Positions 24,995 to 34,909 of a stretch of DNA of 50,295 bases are shown here, piece after piece (position 1 is the first letter of the stretch; every line of letters begins with the position of its first letter). The notes under the pieces are model-generated. The model saw only the letters and a program-made list of their open reading frames with translations, ran no database searches and was not told the DNA's origin. Position numbers and translations under genes: made by a program. Origin of the DNA: RGIG4576 sp964536025 (lineage in GTDB: Bacteria > Bacteroidota > Bacteroidia > Bacteroidales > Muribaculaceae); the NCBI GenBank assembly GCA_964536025.1, contig CAZHXA010000015.1, positions 1 through 50,295 of the forward strand. The letters run 5' to 3'.

Positions 24995-27673
24995 TTATCT
25001 CCCACTTCGAGCTATTCGGTCTTTTATAGATTTATTGAATAACTCTTGTTCCAATAAATAATCCAAAGTAATGTGCATTCTATATTTCCAATAATGAGCA
25101 GAATTGGCAGGTATGTTTATGCGTTCTTCACTTGGATTTACACGACGTAATTCTCCACTTATTGACAACCAATCTTGCAAAGGCAAAATAGAGAGAATTG
25201 CAGGCGAATTTAAATGCTCACACACGATTTTATCACATATCCAAGGTTCGGCAACTTGAGGAGCATCACCGCTCTGTTGCAACACATAATTATAAAAGCG
25301 TTGCGTTTTACTCCTATCTTCTTCCCACCATGCACGTATTCCACTCATATCATGTGTTGATGTAGTGCATACACATAAATAAGGATAAACCGATGGATTT
25401 CCAAACTCTCTATTCGGCTCTTTAGGCATACGCTGTATTTCAAGCGATAAAATTTTCTGTTCCGACATAACAGATGACACGCAATCGGGAATCATACCAA
25501 GATCTTCTCCACACACAAGCATATCGGTGGAATTAATCAAAGGAGGCAGCTTCTTCATAGCTTGTTCATACCAGAAGTTATTATGTCGATGGTAGAAAAA
25601 GTCATAATATAACTTATCAAAGATTCTACGTCCATCTTCACTCAAAGAACGATAAATATGCGTGCTTTGTGCCGATATTCGAGGATGATAATATCCTTTT
25701 TGTTCTTCGTCTTCAATAAACAGAACATCGTCTAATAGTAAATACAATGCATCTCTAAATTTATTGTTCTTACCATTCTCCGGCTTTCCAGAAAAGTATA
25801 ATTCGACTTTACGTTGCGTATCAACAAAAGTTTTCAACTCATAACGACCGTTATTCAAATGTGTCAAGAATTTCGCTTTTGCTTCTTCGACATAATCACC
25901 AAATAACTCCAGTAAAGAATCATCACTTATATATGGCTTGGTATGCACAACCTCATCTATTTCAAAACCATACTCACTTAACAATTCATCTACAGAGAAA
26001 GGCATTGCAGGCTTAAAAACTCCCAACAACCCGTGTATTGCACTTATCGGAATCTGCCATATACGAAAAAAGCCTAATATATGGTCTATTCTATAGGCAT
26101 CAAAATATTCAGCCATTTTCTTGAAACGATTTTGCCACCAAGAATAACCATCCTTACTCATTTCAGCCCAATTATAAGTAGGGAATCCCCAATTTTGACC
26201 AAGTACTGAAAAATCATCAGGTGGAGCACCGGCTTGACAATCCATATAAAATAAATCGGGATGCATCCATGCTTCAACACTATAACGAGATATTCCTATA
26301 GGAATATCGCCTTTCAAAACCACGCCATTATCGTGTGCATAATTTCGTGCTTCTCGCAATTGCTTATCAAGGTGATATTGTAAATAATAAATAAAATTTA
26401 TTTCATCCTTATATTCAACACACACGTTTTCAACTATCACATCACTATATTCGGCATACTTACCCCATTGTTTAAAATCTGGAGTCTCTAATTTATCCCT
26501 AAGAACACAAAAAGCTGCATAAGACTTCAGCCAATAAATATTTGACTTTAAAAAAGAGCGAAAAGCAACAGTTTTTATGGTTTTTGCTCCATTTTCATCA
26601 TAAATATCTCGCAAATAAGCAAGTTTTACCGAATTAACTCGTTCATAATCCACATCACTGCAAGAGTTTAATTCTTTGCCTACTGCCATATAATGAGCCA
26701 ATTTATCTTTATCTTTTATAGTCCCCACTCTATCGGGACGTAGATACATGGGATGCAAAGCAAACGAAGAAATAGCACTATAAGGATAAGAATCTTCCCA
26801 TGTATGCAACATTGTAGTATCGTTAATAGGAAGCAATTGAATAATCTTTTGACCTGTAGCTTTAGCCCAATCCACAATACTAAATAAGTCATGAAAATCG
26901 CCAACACCAAAATCAGCATCCGACCTCAACGAAAAAACAGGTATTGCAGTACCTGCACCTTTCCACAATGCACGAGAATCATTAAATTGAATACCGGCAA
27001 AAGACACAACGCCATTTGACGGCACATTCACATCCATAACACGATTATTACAAGATTCCCAAGCGACTACAGTTTTTTGTGCATTGTTTTTAATAATTAA
27101 AAATTTATATTCCGATAAATTTTGTAACGTTTTACTATCCAATACTATTTCCCATTCAGGAAAACAATAACTGTTCAACGGCAATGCCTTTTGAGGGTTC
27201 CAATTACCCAAAGCATCACAATCACCCGAAACTACAAGAATTTCATCACTTTTTACAATGGGAGCAAACACTCGCAAAACCACACTTCCTGCAACAGGAC
27301 GTTGTGGTTGCTTGTCTTTTTTACGGTAGAAAATACCATCGGTAAAAGCAGAAGAATAAAACACTTTGTTATCGGGACAATCATTCCACTTATCATATAA
27401 TTCGTACGTTTCAATACCTTTACCTAAAACAACCTCATGATGTTTTCCCCACTCATAACGATGTTTTCCTGTATCTTCTTTTACAAAATAAGTGTAATAA
27501 ATATCGGAGGAATCTTCAGGAACATCAATCTTCAAGTTCCATCGTCCATCCGATTCTGGCTCCATTTTAACAGCATTAGAAACATTACTATCGCCCAATT
27601 CCTTACAATTACCTACAATATATACGGATTCACCCCACTTGGTTCTATAATTTATATTAAATATTATTCTCAT
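24995..27673 (-). CDS. malQ: 4-alpha-glucanotransferase with two N-terminal starch-binding domains
   Basis: The 892-residue protein transfers maltooligosyl units between alpha-1,4-glucans (GH77, amylomaltase/DPE2 type). Two CBM20-like domains occupy about residues 1-100 ('INYRTKWGESVYIVGNCKELGD') and 125-235 ('VFAPIVKSDEILVVSGDCDALGNWNPQKALPL'). The GH77 barrel follows from about 260. Catalytic motifs are 'DAYRIDHILGFFRIW' (nucleophile Asp), 'LVCGEDLGMIP' (acid/base Glu) and 'TSTHDMSGIRAWW' (third Asp). The tandem CBM20 plus long GH77 layout resembles plant cytosolic DPE2. No signal peptide is seen, so it acts on cytosolic glycogen or maltodextrin. It has its own promoter and terminator. Confidence 0.95.
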   Translation of the reverse strand: MRIIFNINYRTKWGESVYIVGNCKELGDSNVSNAVKMEPESDGRWNLKIDVPEDSSDIYYTYFVKEDTGKHRYEWGKHHEVVLGKGIETYELYDKWNDCPDNKVFYSSAFTDGIFYRKKDKQPQRPVAGSVVLRVFAPIVKSDEILVVSGDCDALGNWNPQKALPLNSYCFPEWEIVLDSKTLQNLSEYKFLIIKNNAQKTVVAWESCNNRVMDVNVPSNGVVSFAGIQFNDSRALWKGAGTAIPVFSLRSDADFGVGDFHDLFSIVDWAKATGQKIIQLLPINDTTMLHTWEDSYPYSAISSFALHPMYLRPDRVGTIKDKDKLAHYMAVGKELNSCSDVDYERVNSVKLAYLRDIYDENGAKTIKTVAFRSFLKSNIYWLKSYAAFCVLRDKLETPDFKQWGKYAEYSDVIVENVCVEYKDEINFIYYLQYHLDKQLREARNYAHDNGVVLKGDIPIGISRYSVEAWMHPDLFYMDCQAGAPPDDFSVLGQNWGFPTYNWAEMSKDGYSWWQNRFKKMAEYFDAYRIDHILGFFRIWQIPISAIHGLLGVFKPAMPFSVDELLSEYGFEIDEVVHTKPYISDDSLLELFGDYVEEAKAKFLTHLNNGRYELKTFVDTQRKVELYFSGKPENGKNNKFRDALYLLLDDVLFIEDEEQKGYYHPRISAQSTHIYRSLSEDGRRIFDKLYYDFFYHRHNNFWYEQAMKKLPPLINSTDMLVCGEDLGMIPDCVSSVMSEQKILSLEIQRMPKEPNREFGNPSVYPYLCVCTTSTHDMSGIRAWWEEDRSKTQRFYNYVLQQSGDAPQVAEPWICDKIVCEHLNSPAILSILPLQDWLSISGELRRVNPSEERINIPANSAHYWKYRMHITLDYLLEQELFNKSIKDRIARSGR

Positions 27674-27782
27674 TAAAAACGTTTTAATCGTAATTACACA
27701 AAGTTTTTTTGTTTCGTTTTAAAGGTACTTTCAATCAGAATAATCGTTACTGAACGCCTCAACTATCTAAGTATCTTAATTA

Positions 27783-27813
27783 CAAAGATACTATTTTGCA
27801 AGCAATTCACAAT
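27783..27813 (-). promoter_or_regulatory. sigma-ABfr promoter of malQ
   Basis: On the minus strand ATTG (27810-27813), a 19-base spacer and TATCTTTG (27783-27790) fit the consensus. The -7 box lies in one arm of an 8-bp inverted repeat (27770-27777 with 27785-27792). The leader to the malQ ATG would be about 100 bases. Confidence 0.65.
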
Positions 27814-27847
27814 CACTTATTTTTACAACAATAATCTCTCAACATAA

Positions 27848-27900
27848 CAAAAAAGAGCGATAACGAGTATATTGTTAAAACTCGTCATCACTCTTTTCTA
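27848..27900 (-). terminator. terminator of the peptidoglycan-salvage operon
   Basis: A long imperfect hairpin on the minus strand (AAAAGAG/CTCTTTT outer stem at 27851-27857 and 27891-27897, inner ACGAGT/ACTCGT, two mismatches) ends in TTTTTTG. It follows the murQ stop codon by 26 bases. Confidence 0.82.
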
Positions 27901-27925
27901 TTATTTTTTCGCTATCTACAAAAAA

Positions 27926-28747
27926 TTAAGCATTTTCAGCACGATAAGCATCACATGCACGTTTTACTTCACCGTGAAGTAAAAGCAAGCGACGAGCTTC
28001 ATCATAAGGCAAGCCTAATTCTTCTACAATCATGCGAGTTCCACGATCAACCAACTTAGCATTGCTTAATTGCATATTTACCATCTTGTTACCTTTAACA
28101 CGACCCATTTGAATCATAACCGATGTTGTAATCATGTTACAAATCAACTTTTGTCCTGTACCACTCTTCATACGAGAAGAACCTGTAACAAATTCCGGTC
28201 CAACAATCATCTCAATAGCAATTTCAGCAGCTTCAGCGATAGGAGAATCAGGATTTGAAGAAACCGAAGCAGTAAGACAACCATTAGCACGAGCAGCTTT
28301 CAATGCACCTATAACATAAGGAGTTGTTCCTGAAGCTGCAATACCTATTACAGTGTCTTTTTCGTTGATATTATGAGCTTGAAGGTCTTTCCAGCCTTGT
28401 TCAGTATCATCTTCGGCATTTTCCACCGGATTGCGAAGAGCAATATCACCTCCGGCAATAAGTCCAACGACCCAAGATGGATCCATACCATATGTAGGAG
28501 GAATTTCAGATGCGTCAAGGACTCCGATACGACCTGATGTACCAGCACCCATATAGAAAATACGTCCGCCACGTTTCATGCGTTCTACAATACCGGTCAC
28601 AAGTTTTTCTATAGCAGGTATTGCTTTTTCTACAGCTAAGGCTACTTTTTTATCTTCATTATTGATACCGACCAATAAGTCGTGAACCGACATTTTATCC
28701 AAATCGTTATACAACGATGATTGTTCTGTTATCTTTTCAAATGCCAT
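27926..28747 (-). CDS. murQ: N-acetylmuramic acid 6-phosphate etherase
   Basis: MurQ cleaves the lactyl ether of MurNAc-6-P to give GlcNAc-6-P and D-lactate in the cytoplasm. The 273-residue protein is a SIS-domain enzyme with the signature 'FYMGAGTSGRIGVLDASEIPPTYGMD' (about 66-91), 'IGIAASGTTPYVIGAL', and 'GPEFVTGSSRMKSGTGQKLICNMI' with 'SNAKLVDRG'. It is slightly shorter than E. coli MurQ (298). It is the last gene of the ten-gene run, 36 bases after the kinase, and is followed by a terminator. Its product D-lactate matches the D-lactate dehydrogenase-like gene three positions upstream. Confidence 0.96.
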   Translation of the reverse strand: MAFEKITEQSSLYNDLDKMSVHDLLVGINNEDKKVALAVEKAIPAIEKLVTGIVERMKRGGRIFYMGAGTSGRIGVLDASEIPPTYGMDPSWVVGLIAGGDIALRNPVENAEDDTEQGWKDLQAHNINEKDTVIGIAASGTTPYVIGALKAARANGCLTASVSSNPDSPIAEAAEIAIEMIVGPEFVTGSSRMKSGTGQKLICNMITTSVMIQMGRVKGNKMVNMQLSNAKLVDRGTRMIVEELGLPYDEARRLLLLHGEVKRACDAYRAENA

Positions 28748-28783
28748 AATTTTATTATATGTTTTGTTAATTATTTCGTTTTA

Positions 28784-29620
28784 TTATGAGTGATAAGCAA
28801 TCAAACCTTCCATTGGTGCTTGAAGAATTTTTCCTATCTTACAATCAACCGAATTAGCAGCTTCTTCCAATACAGGACGATAGTAATGAGCTATAGACCC
28901 TACGAAATTGATGCTGTAATCCTTATAGTTGGCATAATTAGCAATATTACGCACAAAGAAAGCCTTAAATGCATTTAAAACCAAGCGATGCACTGCCGGT
29001 TCTTCAATATTTTGAATCAAGAACGGAGTAAGTGACGCTAAGAAACGGTTTGCCGGATGCTCACGATACACCTTTTGAATAATTTTCATGCGGTCAAGAT
29101 CGTATTGTGCAAGGAATTTTTCACACAAATGTTCAGGTAATTGTTTTTTCAATACATCACCTACAAGAAGTTTTCCAAGAACGGCTCCACTACCTTCATC
29201 TCCAAGTATATATCCAAGAGGAGACACATTATCTACGATTTTTTCGCCATCATAATAACAAGAATTAGAACCTGTACCCATAATACATGCTATTCCGGCT
29301 TCTTTACCAAATAATGCACGAGCTGCCGCAAGAAGATCGGTATAAACTTCAATTACAGGAGCTGGTACATGTGCTGCAATAGCACGACGCACATTTGCAC
29401 ACACTTCTTCCGAAATACAACCTGCACCATAGAAATAGATAGCATCAAAAGTCATTCCTGCAACTTCAGGCTTCAATTCATTACCCAAACGAGTTGCCAT
29501 TTCTTCTTCGGTAAGCATTACCGCATTCATACCCGGTGTAAATATTTCTTTTACAACCTTTCCGTTTTCAACTGCACACCATTGAATCTTGGTGCTGCCA
29601 CAATCTGCTATAAGTATCAT
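28784..29620 (-). CDS. murK: BadF/BcrA-type N-acetylmuramic acid/glucosamine kinase
   Basis: The 278-residue cytosolic sugar kinase is of the ASKHA superfamily (BadF/BadG/BcrA/BcrD type). The phosphate-1 motif is 'MILIADCGSTKIQW', and the acidic 'VYTDLLAAARALFG' supplies the catalytic-type Asp. Phosphate-2 is 'IACIMGTGSNSCYYDG', followed by 'GYILGDEGSGAVLGK'. Directly upstream of murQ, it most likely phosphorylates MurNAc to MurNAc-6-P and perhaps GlcNAc too, as MurK-type kinases do. That specificity is inferred from context. The start overlaps the stop of the NagX-like gene by 4 bases, suggesting translational coupling. Confidence 0.88.
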   Translation of the reverse strand: MILIADCGSTKIQWCAVENGKVVKEIFTPGMNAVMLTEEEMATRLGNELKPEVAGMTFDAIYFYGAGCISEEVCANVRRAIAAHVPAPVIEVYTDLLAAARALFGKEAGIACIMGTGSNSCYYDGEKIVDNVSPLGYILGDEGSGAVLGKLLVGDVLKKQLPEHLCEKFLAQYDLDRMKIIQKVYREHPANRFLASLTPFLIQNIEEPAVHRLVLNAFKAFFVRNIANYANYKDYSINFVGSIAHYYRPVLEEAANSVDCKIGKILQAPMEGLIAYHS

Positions 29621-30810
29621 ATCTTAATATAAATTTTCTTTCTGTATAAAATATATCCCACAATCCAGTTTATACCAACAAAGATAATTGCATAAAGGCA
29701 AGATGCCAAATATTTGTCATCGGTTACGCAATCCAATAAGAATACTTTGTAGATAAGAGTATGTATTGACACCGTTTCACCTCCGGCTGTAACTGTTATA
29801 CGACCGAACAATATGCTTAATACTCCACCAAGCACATATAAGAATAACGGATTTATACCAAATGTTTCAAAGAACATTGTCCATTTCTTATAGCCTTTCA
29901 CATCTATTATCCATATAAGCAATGCAAACAATGTTGAAGCCATACCGCACGTAACAAGCACAAATGTAGGTGACCAAATATTTTTATTTATAGGAAGTCC
30001 GTAACTTGCAAGCCAACCTACAATCATCAATATACTACCTACTATGTAAAGGTTCTTTATACGAGCATTATTATCTTTTTCGGTCATAATCATACGACCA
30101 CACAACAAGCCTATTAGCACATGAGCTATTGCAGGTAATGTACTTACCAATCCTTCGGGGTCAAAAGCCGAATTTTCAAGCACTTTCCACACTGCCAAAC
30201 CATGATACATGTGACTGCTTCCTAAAACAGCATTATCTATTCTATAAATAATGTTTTCTTCACATATTTCGTAACCATGTCCAAAGATAAGTATTAAAGA
30301 ATATGCCACAATAATACCTGCCACAATACTAACTATTCTATTGAACTTAACAGTACATGCAATGAATGCTGCCGCACAATAGCATAATGCCAATCGTGGC
30401 ATAACACCCAATATACGCATATTATCAAAACTGTCTATCGCATCCCACAATCGAGGAAAGAATGACAAATCGGAGGTAAACATTACTCTGCAAAAACGTC
30501 CGAACCATGAAACAGCCAATCCTATCAAGAAAATAACTATCGTGCGACGTATTATTTTCCATGTAACAGCACCGCTAAGTTTAAAATCAAATTTTCTCAT
30601 TGACATGTACATAGACACACCCATGATAAACATAAAAAATGGGAAAACCAAATCGGTAGGAGTCAAGCCATTCCATTCAGCATGAGCAAGAGGAGCATAA
30701 ATTGTTCCCCATGAACCCGGATTATTAACAAGTAACATTCCCGCAATTGTAATACCGCGTAAAATGTCAAGTGACAATAATCTGCCTGATGATTTCTTTA
30801 AGTCAGCCAT
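29617..30810 (-). CDS. NagX/HGSNAT-like membrane acyltransferase (DUF5009/COG4299)
   Basis: The 397-residue protein has about ten to eleven hydrophobic helices. The N-terminal signature 'LSLDILRGITIAGMLLVNN' is followed by 'EWNGLTPTDLVFPFFMFIMGVSM' (an Asn/Asp pair conserved in the family). This is the heparan-alpha-glucosaminide N-acetyltransferase (HGSNAT)/NagX family, whose human member acetylates glucosamine across a membrane. Between the kinase (4-base overlap) and the lactate dehydrogenase-like gene (4-base gap), it probably handles an amino sugar, either as transporter or by acetylating de-N-acetylated glucosamine from peptidoglycan. The choice is open. Confidence 0.85.
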   Translation of the reverse strand: MADLKKSSGRLLSLDILRGITIAGMLLVNNPGSWGTIYAPLAHAEWNGLTPTDLVFPFFMFIMGVSMYMSMRKFDFKLSGAVTWKIIRRTIVIFLIGLAVSWFGRFCRVMFTSDLSFFPRLWDAIDSFDNMRILGVMPRLALCYCAAAFIACTVKFNRIVSIVAGIIVAYSLILIFGHGYEICEENIIYRIDNAVLGSSHMYHGLAVWKVLENSAFDPEGLVSTLPAIAHVLIGLLCGRMIMTEKDNNARIKNLYIVGSILMIVGWLASYGLPINKNIWSPTFVLVTCGMASTLFALLIWIIDVKGYKKWTMFFETFGINPLFLYVLGGVLSILFGRITVTAGGETVSIHTLIYKVFLLDCVTDDKYLASCLYAIIFVGINWIVGYILYRKKIYIKI

Positions 30811-30814
30811 AAGT

Positions 30815-33613
30815 CTATTGTTTTTTCAATTTAGCACATTCATCTACCAAATAAACGATAGATTGGTAAGGCACACCTGAATTTGTCGTAAGACCAACTT
30901 CACAAGTACGACTGTTAGAGAAACCTCGTTTTACTCCGGCTTTCTCTAATTGAGGACGTAATTTACGCAAAGCATATTTATTTAATTCAGGATTAGTGAA
31001 TCCCTTATCTCCGGCAAAGCCACAACAACCCACACCTTCAGGTACTATGACATTACGCGAACATAACTTAGCAAGAGCTATGACTTTATCTGCTAATCCC
31101 ATGCGACGCATTGTACAAGTTACATGAACCGTTATAGGCTCATCGGTAGGAGTAAATTCCAAATCGGGAGCCACGAGATCATATATAAATTCAACCGGTT
31201 CATATAAATGCATTTTCTTTATGTGGTCACGCATGCGGTGCAAGCAAGGACTTTGATCACACAAAACCGGATACTTACCTTCTTCAGAAGCTTTCCACAA
31301 TGCTTCTTCAAGTTCTTTAGTCTTGCGATCGGCAATATCGGGCATACCCTTACTTTCCCAAATCATACCACAACACAAGTTTTGCATACCTTCGGGATAA
31401 ATAACCTCATAACCAACTTTTTCAAGGAACTCCACAAGTTTATTTACCAAATCTTTTTTCTCACAATCCACATGAGAATGTCCCATAGTTTGATTTAAGC
31501 AACTTGGGAAATAAACGACTTTCTTTTTACTCTCTATCTTACTGTTAGGACAAGAATAATGTCCGGTAGGCATAGCCGGAGTCCATAATGGGATACCTGC
31601 TTTATGCAAAGTCTCTCCTATTACTTTAACACCTTTATCACCTACGATACTTTGAGCCACCGAAGCAGCACTAAGCACAGGACGAAGCACATTCTTTACT
31701 CCACTAAGATGATTTGCCGCAAATTCGCCTACTTTATAACCGAGACTACCCTTTGGCAAAGCTTCTTCACGAAGGTCGTGAATCATTTCACCCACATTTA
31801 TCTTCATAGGACATGAAGTACTGCACAATCCATCACCCGCACATGTTTCATTGCCATAGTATTTGAATTGTTCTTCAAGTCTTTTCAATCGGTCATTATC
31901 TTCTCCGGTTTCACGCAAACGAGATAGTTCTCGTTGAATCACTATACGTTGACGAGAAGACAATGTGAAACCACAAGATACACAGTTCACTTCACAGAAT
32001 CCACACTCGATACATTTATTTACACGCTCATTGGTTATAGGCATCGGCTTAAGCCCCTTAACATAACACTCAGGGTCATCATTAAAAATAACTCCCGGAT
32101 TAAGTATGTTTTTGGGGTCAAATAATTGCTTTACCTCACGCATAACCTCAAAAGCCTTTTCACCCCATTCGTGAACAACAAACGGAGCCATATTCTTTCC
32201 TGTTCCATGCTCGGCTTTCAATGAACCGTCATATTTATCGACAACAAGTTTTTCCACTTCAAGCATCAAGTTTTTATACTTGTTGAGTTCCACCTCATTG
32301 TCAAATCGTTGTGCTATAATAAAGTGATAATTGCCTTCAAGAGCATGACCATATATACAAGAGTCCTCATAACCATGTTTTTCAAGCATTTCGGCAAGAT
32401 CAACAGTAGCATTAGGCAAATCTTCTATATGAAAAGCAACATCTTCTATTATAACAGTGGTACCAATAGGACGTGTTCCTCCTACACTCGGGAAAATGCC
32501 CGAACGTATAGCCCAATATTTTGAATATTCAGCCGGATTGTCGGTAAAACGTGCAGGTACAGCCAAATCAAAAGGCTCAAGCAAACGAGTAAGTTCTGCA
32601 ATATTAGCTTCAAGCTCTTCCTTTGTATCAGCTTTAGTTTCGGTAAGAACAGCGGTCAAACCTTCTCCGGTAGTATCATTTACCGAAGATAACGACTTTT
32701 TATCAAGCATTTCGGCACTATGAATAGGGCCTTCACGCATAGCCACAACAGCTTCGCTTGCTTCACGCATACTCTTGAAGTAAAGCATTGCACTTGCCGA
32801 GTGTTTATACATGTGTCCCGAAGCCATAGTAAATTGACTACCAAAAGCCAATGTTCCTTCAGAGCCTACAATTAAGTGTGTTATTATTTCAAAAGGATCG
32901 GTATATAGCACAAACGGCAATATATTTAATCCGGTAACATTCTTAATTGCATATTTATGCCTGATACGTTTTACTAATTCTGCATCAGCATTAACTCTAT
33001 CTCGTAACTCTTCAATCTTCTTTATAAAATCAGGATGTGATACAGCAAACGCTTTTTTAGAATCTTCATTTCCTGTATCAAGTACCGTTCCATCAGCAAG
33101 AACAAGGCGTGCCGACAATAATACGCGATCACTGCTGGCATGAGTACCGCAGTTCATTCCTGAAGCATTGTTCATAACAATACCTCCAACCATTGCCGAT
33201 TTTTTTGAAGCCGGATCGGGTGTAAAAATACGTCCATACGGTTTCAATATTTCATTTACTTTTTCTCCAATAAGTCCAGGTTGCAACACGATTTTCATTC
33301 CATCTTCAAGAACTTCATATTGCTCCCAATTTTTTCCGGCAACAATCAAGATAGAATTAGTTATAGCCTGACCAGAAAGGCTTGTTCCGGCTGCACGGAA
33401 TGTAACCGGAAGTTCATACTTATCGGAGAGTTTCAACAATCGAGAAACTTCGTCTTCACTATTTGAACGAATCACAATTTCCGGTATTTCACGATAAAAA
33501 CCGGCATCGGTTCCCCACGCCAAACGATGTAGGTCATCGGTGTAAATACGGTCTAAAGAAACAAATTGTTTTACATCGTCAAGATAAGCCTTATATTTTT
33601 CTGCTTTTGTCAT
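30815..33613 (-). CDS. FAD/Fe-S D-lactate dehydrogenase-like oxidoreductase
   Basis: The 932-residue fused protein has an FAD-binding type-4 domain (about 40-230, 'VTFRAAGTSLSGQA', 'VGGIVMNNASGMNCG') and the FAD-oxidase C-terminal domain (to about 530, 'LKAEHGTGKNMAP'). Two Fe-S motifs follow ('CIECGFCEVNC' and 'CAGDGLCSTSCPMK'), then two CCG-type cysteine repeats ('NLCCGMIWESKG' and 'GVGCCGFAGDKGF'). This layout fits membrane-associated D-lactate or glycolate/2-hydroxyacid dehydrogenases that pass electrons to quinone. Because MurQ releases D-lactate and sits in the same operon, D-lactate is the most probable substrate. No membrane helices are seen. Spacing is 4 bases to the next gene and 23 from namZ. 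Confidence 0.9.
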   Translation of the reverse strand: MTKAEKYKAYLDDVKQFVSLDRIYTDDLHRLAWGTDAGFYREIPEIVIRSNSEDEVSRLLKLSDKYELPVTFRAAGTSLSGQAITNSILIVAGKNWEQYEVLEDGMKIVLQPGLIGEKVNEILKPYGRIFTPDPASKKSAMVGGIVMNNASGMNCGTHASSDRVLLSARLVLADGTVLDTGNEDSKKAFAVSHPDFIKKIEELRDRVNADAELVKRIRHKYAIKNVTGLNILPFVLYTDPFEIITHLIVGSEGTLAFGSQFTMASGHMYKHSASAMLYFKSMREASEAVVAMREGPIHSAEMLDKKSLSSVNDTTGEGLTAVLTETKADTKEELEANIAELTRLLEPFDLAVPARFTDNPAEYSKYWAIRSGIFPSVGGTRPIGTTVIIEDVAFHIEDLPNATVDLAEMLEKHGYEDSCIYGHALEGNYHFIIAQRFDNEVELNKYKNLMLEVEKLVVDKYDGSLKAEHGTGKNMAPFVVHEWGEKAFEVMREVKQLFDPKNILNPGVIFNDDPECYVKGLKPMPITNERVNKCIECGFCEVNCVSCGFTLSSRQRIVIQRELSRLRETGEDNDRLKRLEEQFKYYGNETCAGDGLCSTSCPMKINVGEMIHDLREEALPKGSLGYKVGEFAANHLSGVKNVLRPVLSAASVAQSIVGDKGVKVIGETLHKAGIPLWTPAMPTGHYSCPNSKIESKKKVVYFPSCLNQTMGHSHVDCEKKDLVNKLVEFLEKVGYEVIYPEGMQNLCCGMIWESKGMPDIADRKTKELEEALWKASEEGKYPVLCDQSPCLHRMRDHIKKMHLYEPVEFIYDLVAPDLEFTPTDEPITVHVTCTMRRMGLADKVIALAKLCSRNVIVPEGVGCCGFAGDKGFTNPELNKYALRKLRPQLEKAGVKRGFSNSRTCEVGLTTNSGVPYQSIVYLVDECAKLKKQ

Positions 33614-33636
33614 CGGTAGTATTTTACCCGTTTAAA

Positions 33637-34878
33637 TTATTTATAAAGGTAGTATTTTTTTGATTTTTCTTTAAAAGCATCGACATCTTTATTCCAATAG
33701 TCTTTTATGTCGGCTACTTTATAATTTTTTGAGAAACGAAGGCGTATTTGGTCACTTCCGCATACCTTATCAAACATTCCCCAACGATTTCCAAGAGTTC
33801 CTTCTCCATTCTTGTCAAGAAGTCGTTTATCAGGATACAATTCGGCAAGAATTTCCATAGCATGGAATTGAACCATAGTCAATTCTGCATCAAGAACATC
33901 GGTTATATACAATTGTACACCTTGTAATTGTTCTCCCTTTCCTACTGCATAGAATGGTTTTATGTGAATAGGGCGAAATTTAACACCTTTCAAGTTCAAC
34001 GCATTCAATCTATCGCAAAACTTATCGGCATCAATCCACGAAGCACAAATCAATTGAAAAGGCAAAGTATAACCCACACCGATTGAAACGAAACTAAGTT
34101 CTCCAATTATTCCGGTTGTTGGATAATATACAGCCGATTGCGGATAAGGTTGGTGAGGAGAAGGTAAAATCCATGGCATACCGGTTTGCTCAAATGTCAT
34201 ATAACGATGCCATCCTGTCATCGGAACAACAGTCAAATTAGCTTTTTTACCATCTTTCAACATTCCATCATTTAGCATTAAAGCAAGCTCTCCTGGAGTC
34301 AAGCCATAAAGATAAGGTATAGGAAATTGACTTACCAATGAATAGAATCCGTCTTCAACCAAGCTACCTTCTACTTTCAAACCTGAAAGTGGATTTGGAC
34401 GGTCAAGAACCATAAATTCTTTACCATTTTCGGCACATGCTTCCATACATAAACCCATAGTACTGATGAATGTAAACGAACGACAACCATTATCTTGAAT
34501 GTCATATACCAAAACATCTACATCGGCAAGCATTTCTTTTGACGGTTTTTTATTCTTACCATATAATGAGAATACCTTTACACCGGTCTTTTCATCAACG
34601 TAAGTATCAACCTTAGCTCCGGCATAAATATCACCACGAACACCATGTTCGGGGCTATAAAGAGCAGTTAATTTTACACCCGGAGCTTGAGCAATGATAT
34701 CAATGGTAGATTTTAAATTATTATCAACGCCACTCGGATTGGTTATCAAACCTACCTTTTTGCCCTTTAATTGAGCAAAACCACCATCACGCAATGTTTC
34801 AACACCCGGTTTTACTTGTGCCACTGCAAAAAGTGACACAAGACAAACCATTGATATTATTAATGATATTTTTTTCAT
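33637..34878 (-). CDS. namZ: exo-beta-N-acetylmuramidase (NamZ, DUF1343/GH171)
   Basis: NamZ removes terminal MurNAc from the non-reducing end of peptidoglycan glycans, outside the cytoplasm. The 413-residue product has a clean Sec signal peptide (hydrophobic core about 4-18, likely cleavage after AVA-20). The DUF1343 motifs follow: 'KKVGLITNPSGVD', 'LYSPEHGVRGD' (catalytic-type Glu), 'VLVYDIQDNGCRSFTFISTMG', 'VLDRPNPLSG', 'YLYGLTPGELALMLN' and 'WILPSPHQPYP'. It lies between the AmpG-type permease (31 bases) and the lactate dehydrogenase-like gene (23 bases), so it delivers the MurNAc that the kinase and MurQ consume. Family assignment is firm, enzymatic role by family knowledge. Confidence 0.92.
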   Translation of the reverse strand: MKKISLIISMVCLVSLFAVAQVKPGVETLRDGGFAQLKGKKVGLITNPSGVDNNLKSTIDIIAQAPGVKLTALYSPEHGVRGDIYAGAKVDTYVDEKTGVKVFSLYGKNKKPSKEMLADVDVLVYDIQDNGCRSFTFISTMGLCMEACAENGKEFMVLDRPNPLSGLKVEGSLVEDGFYSLVSQFPIPYLYGLTPGELALMLNDGMLKDGKKANLTVVPMTGWHRYMTFEQTGMPWILPSPHQPYPQSAVYYPTTGIIGELSFVSIGVGYTLPFQLICASWIDADKFCDRLNALNLKGVKFRPIHIKPFYAVGKGEQLQGVQLYITDVLDAELTMVQFHAMEILAELYPDKRLLDKNGEGTLGNRWGMFDKVCGSDQIRLRFSKNYKVADIKDYWNKDVDAFKEKSKKYYLYK

Positions 34879-34909
34879 TTTTGTTTTCTGTTATTATATT
34901 TTCCCTTAG

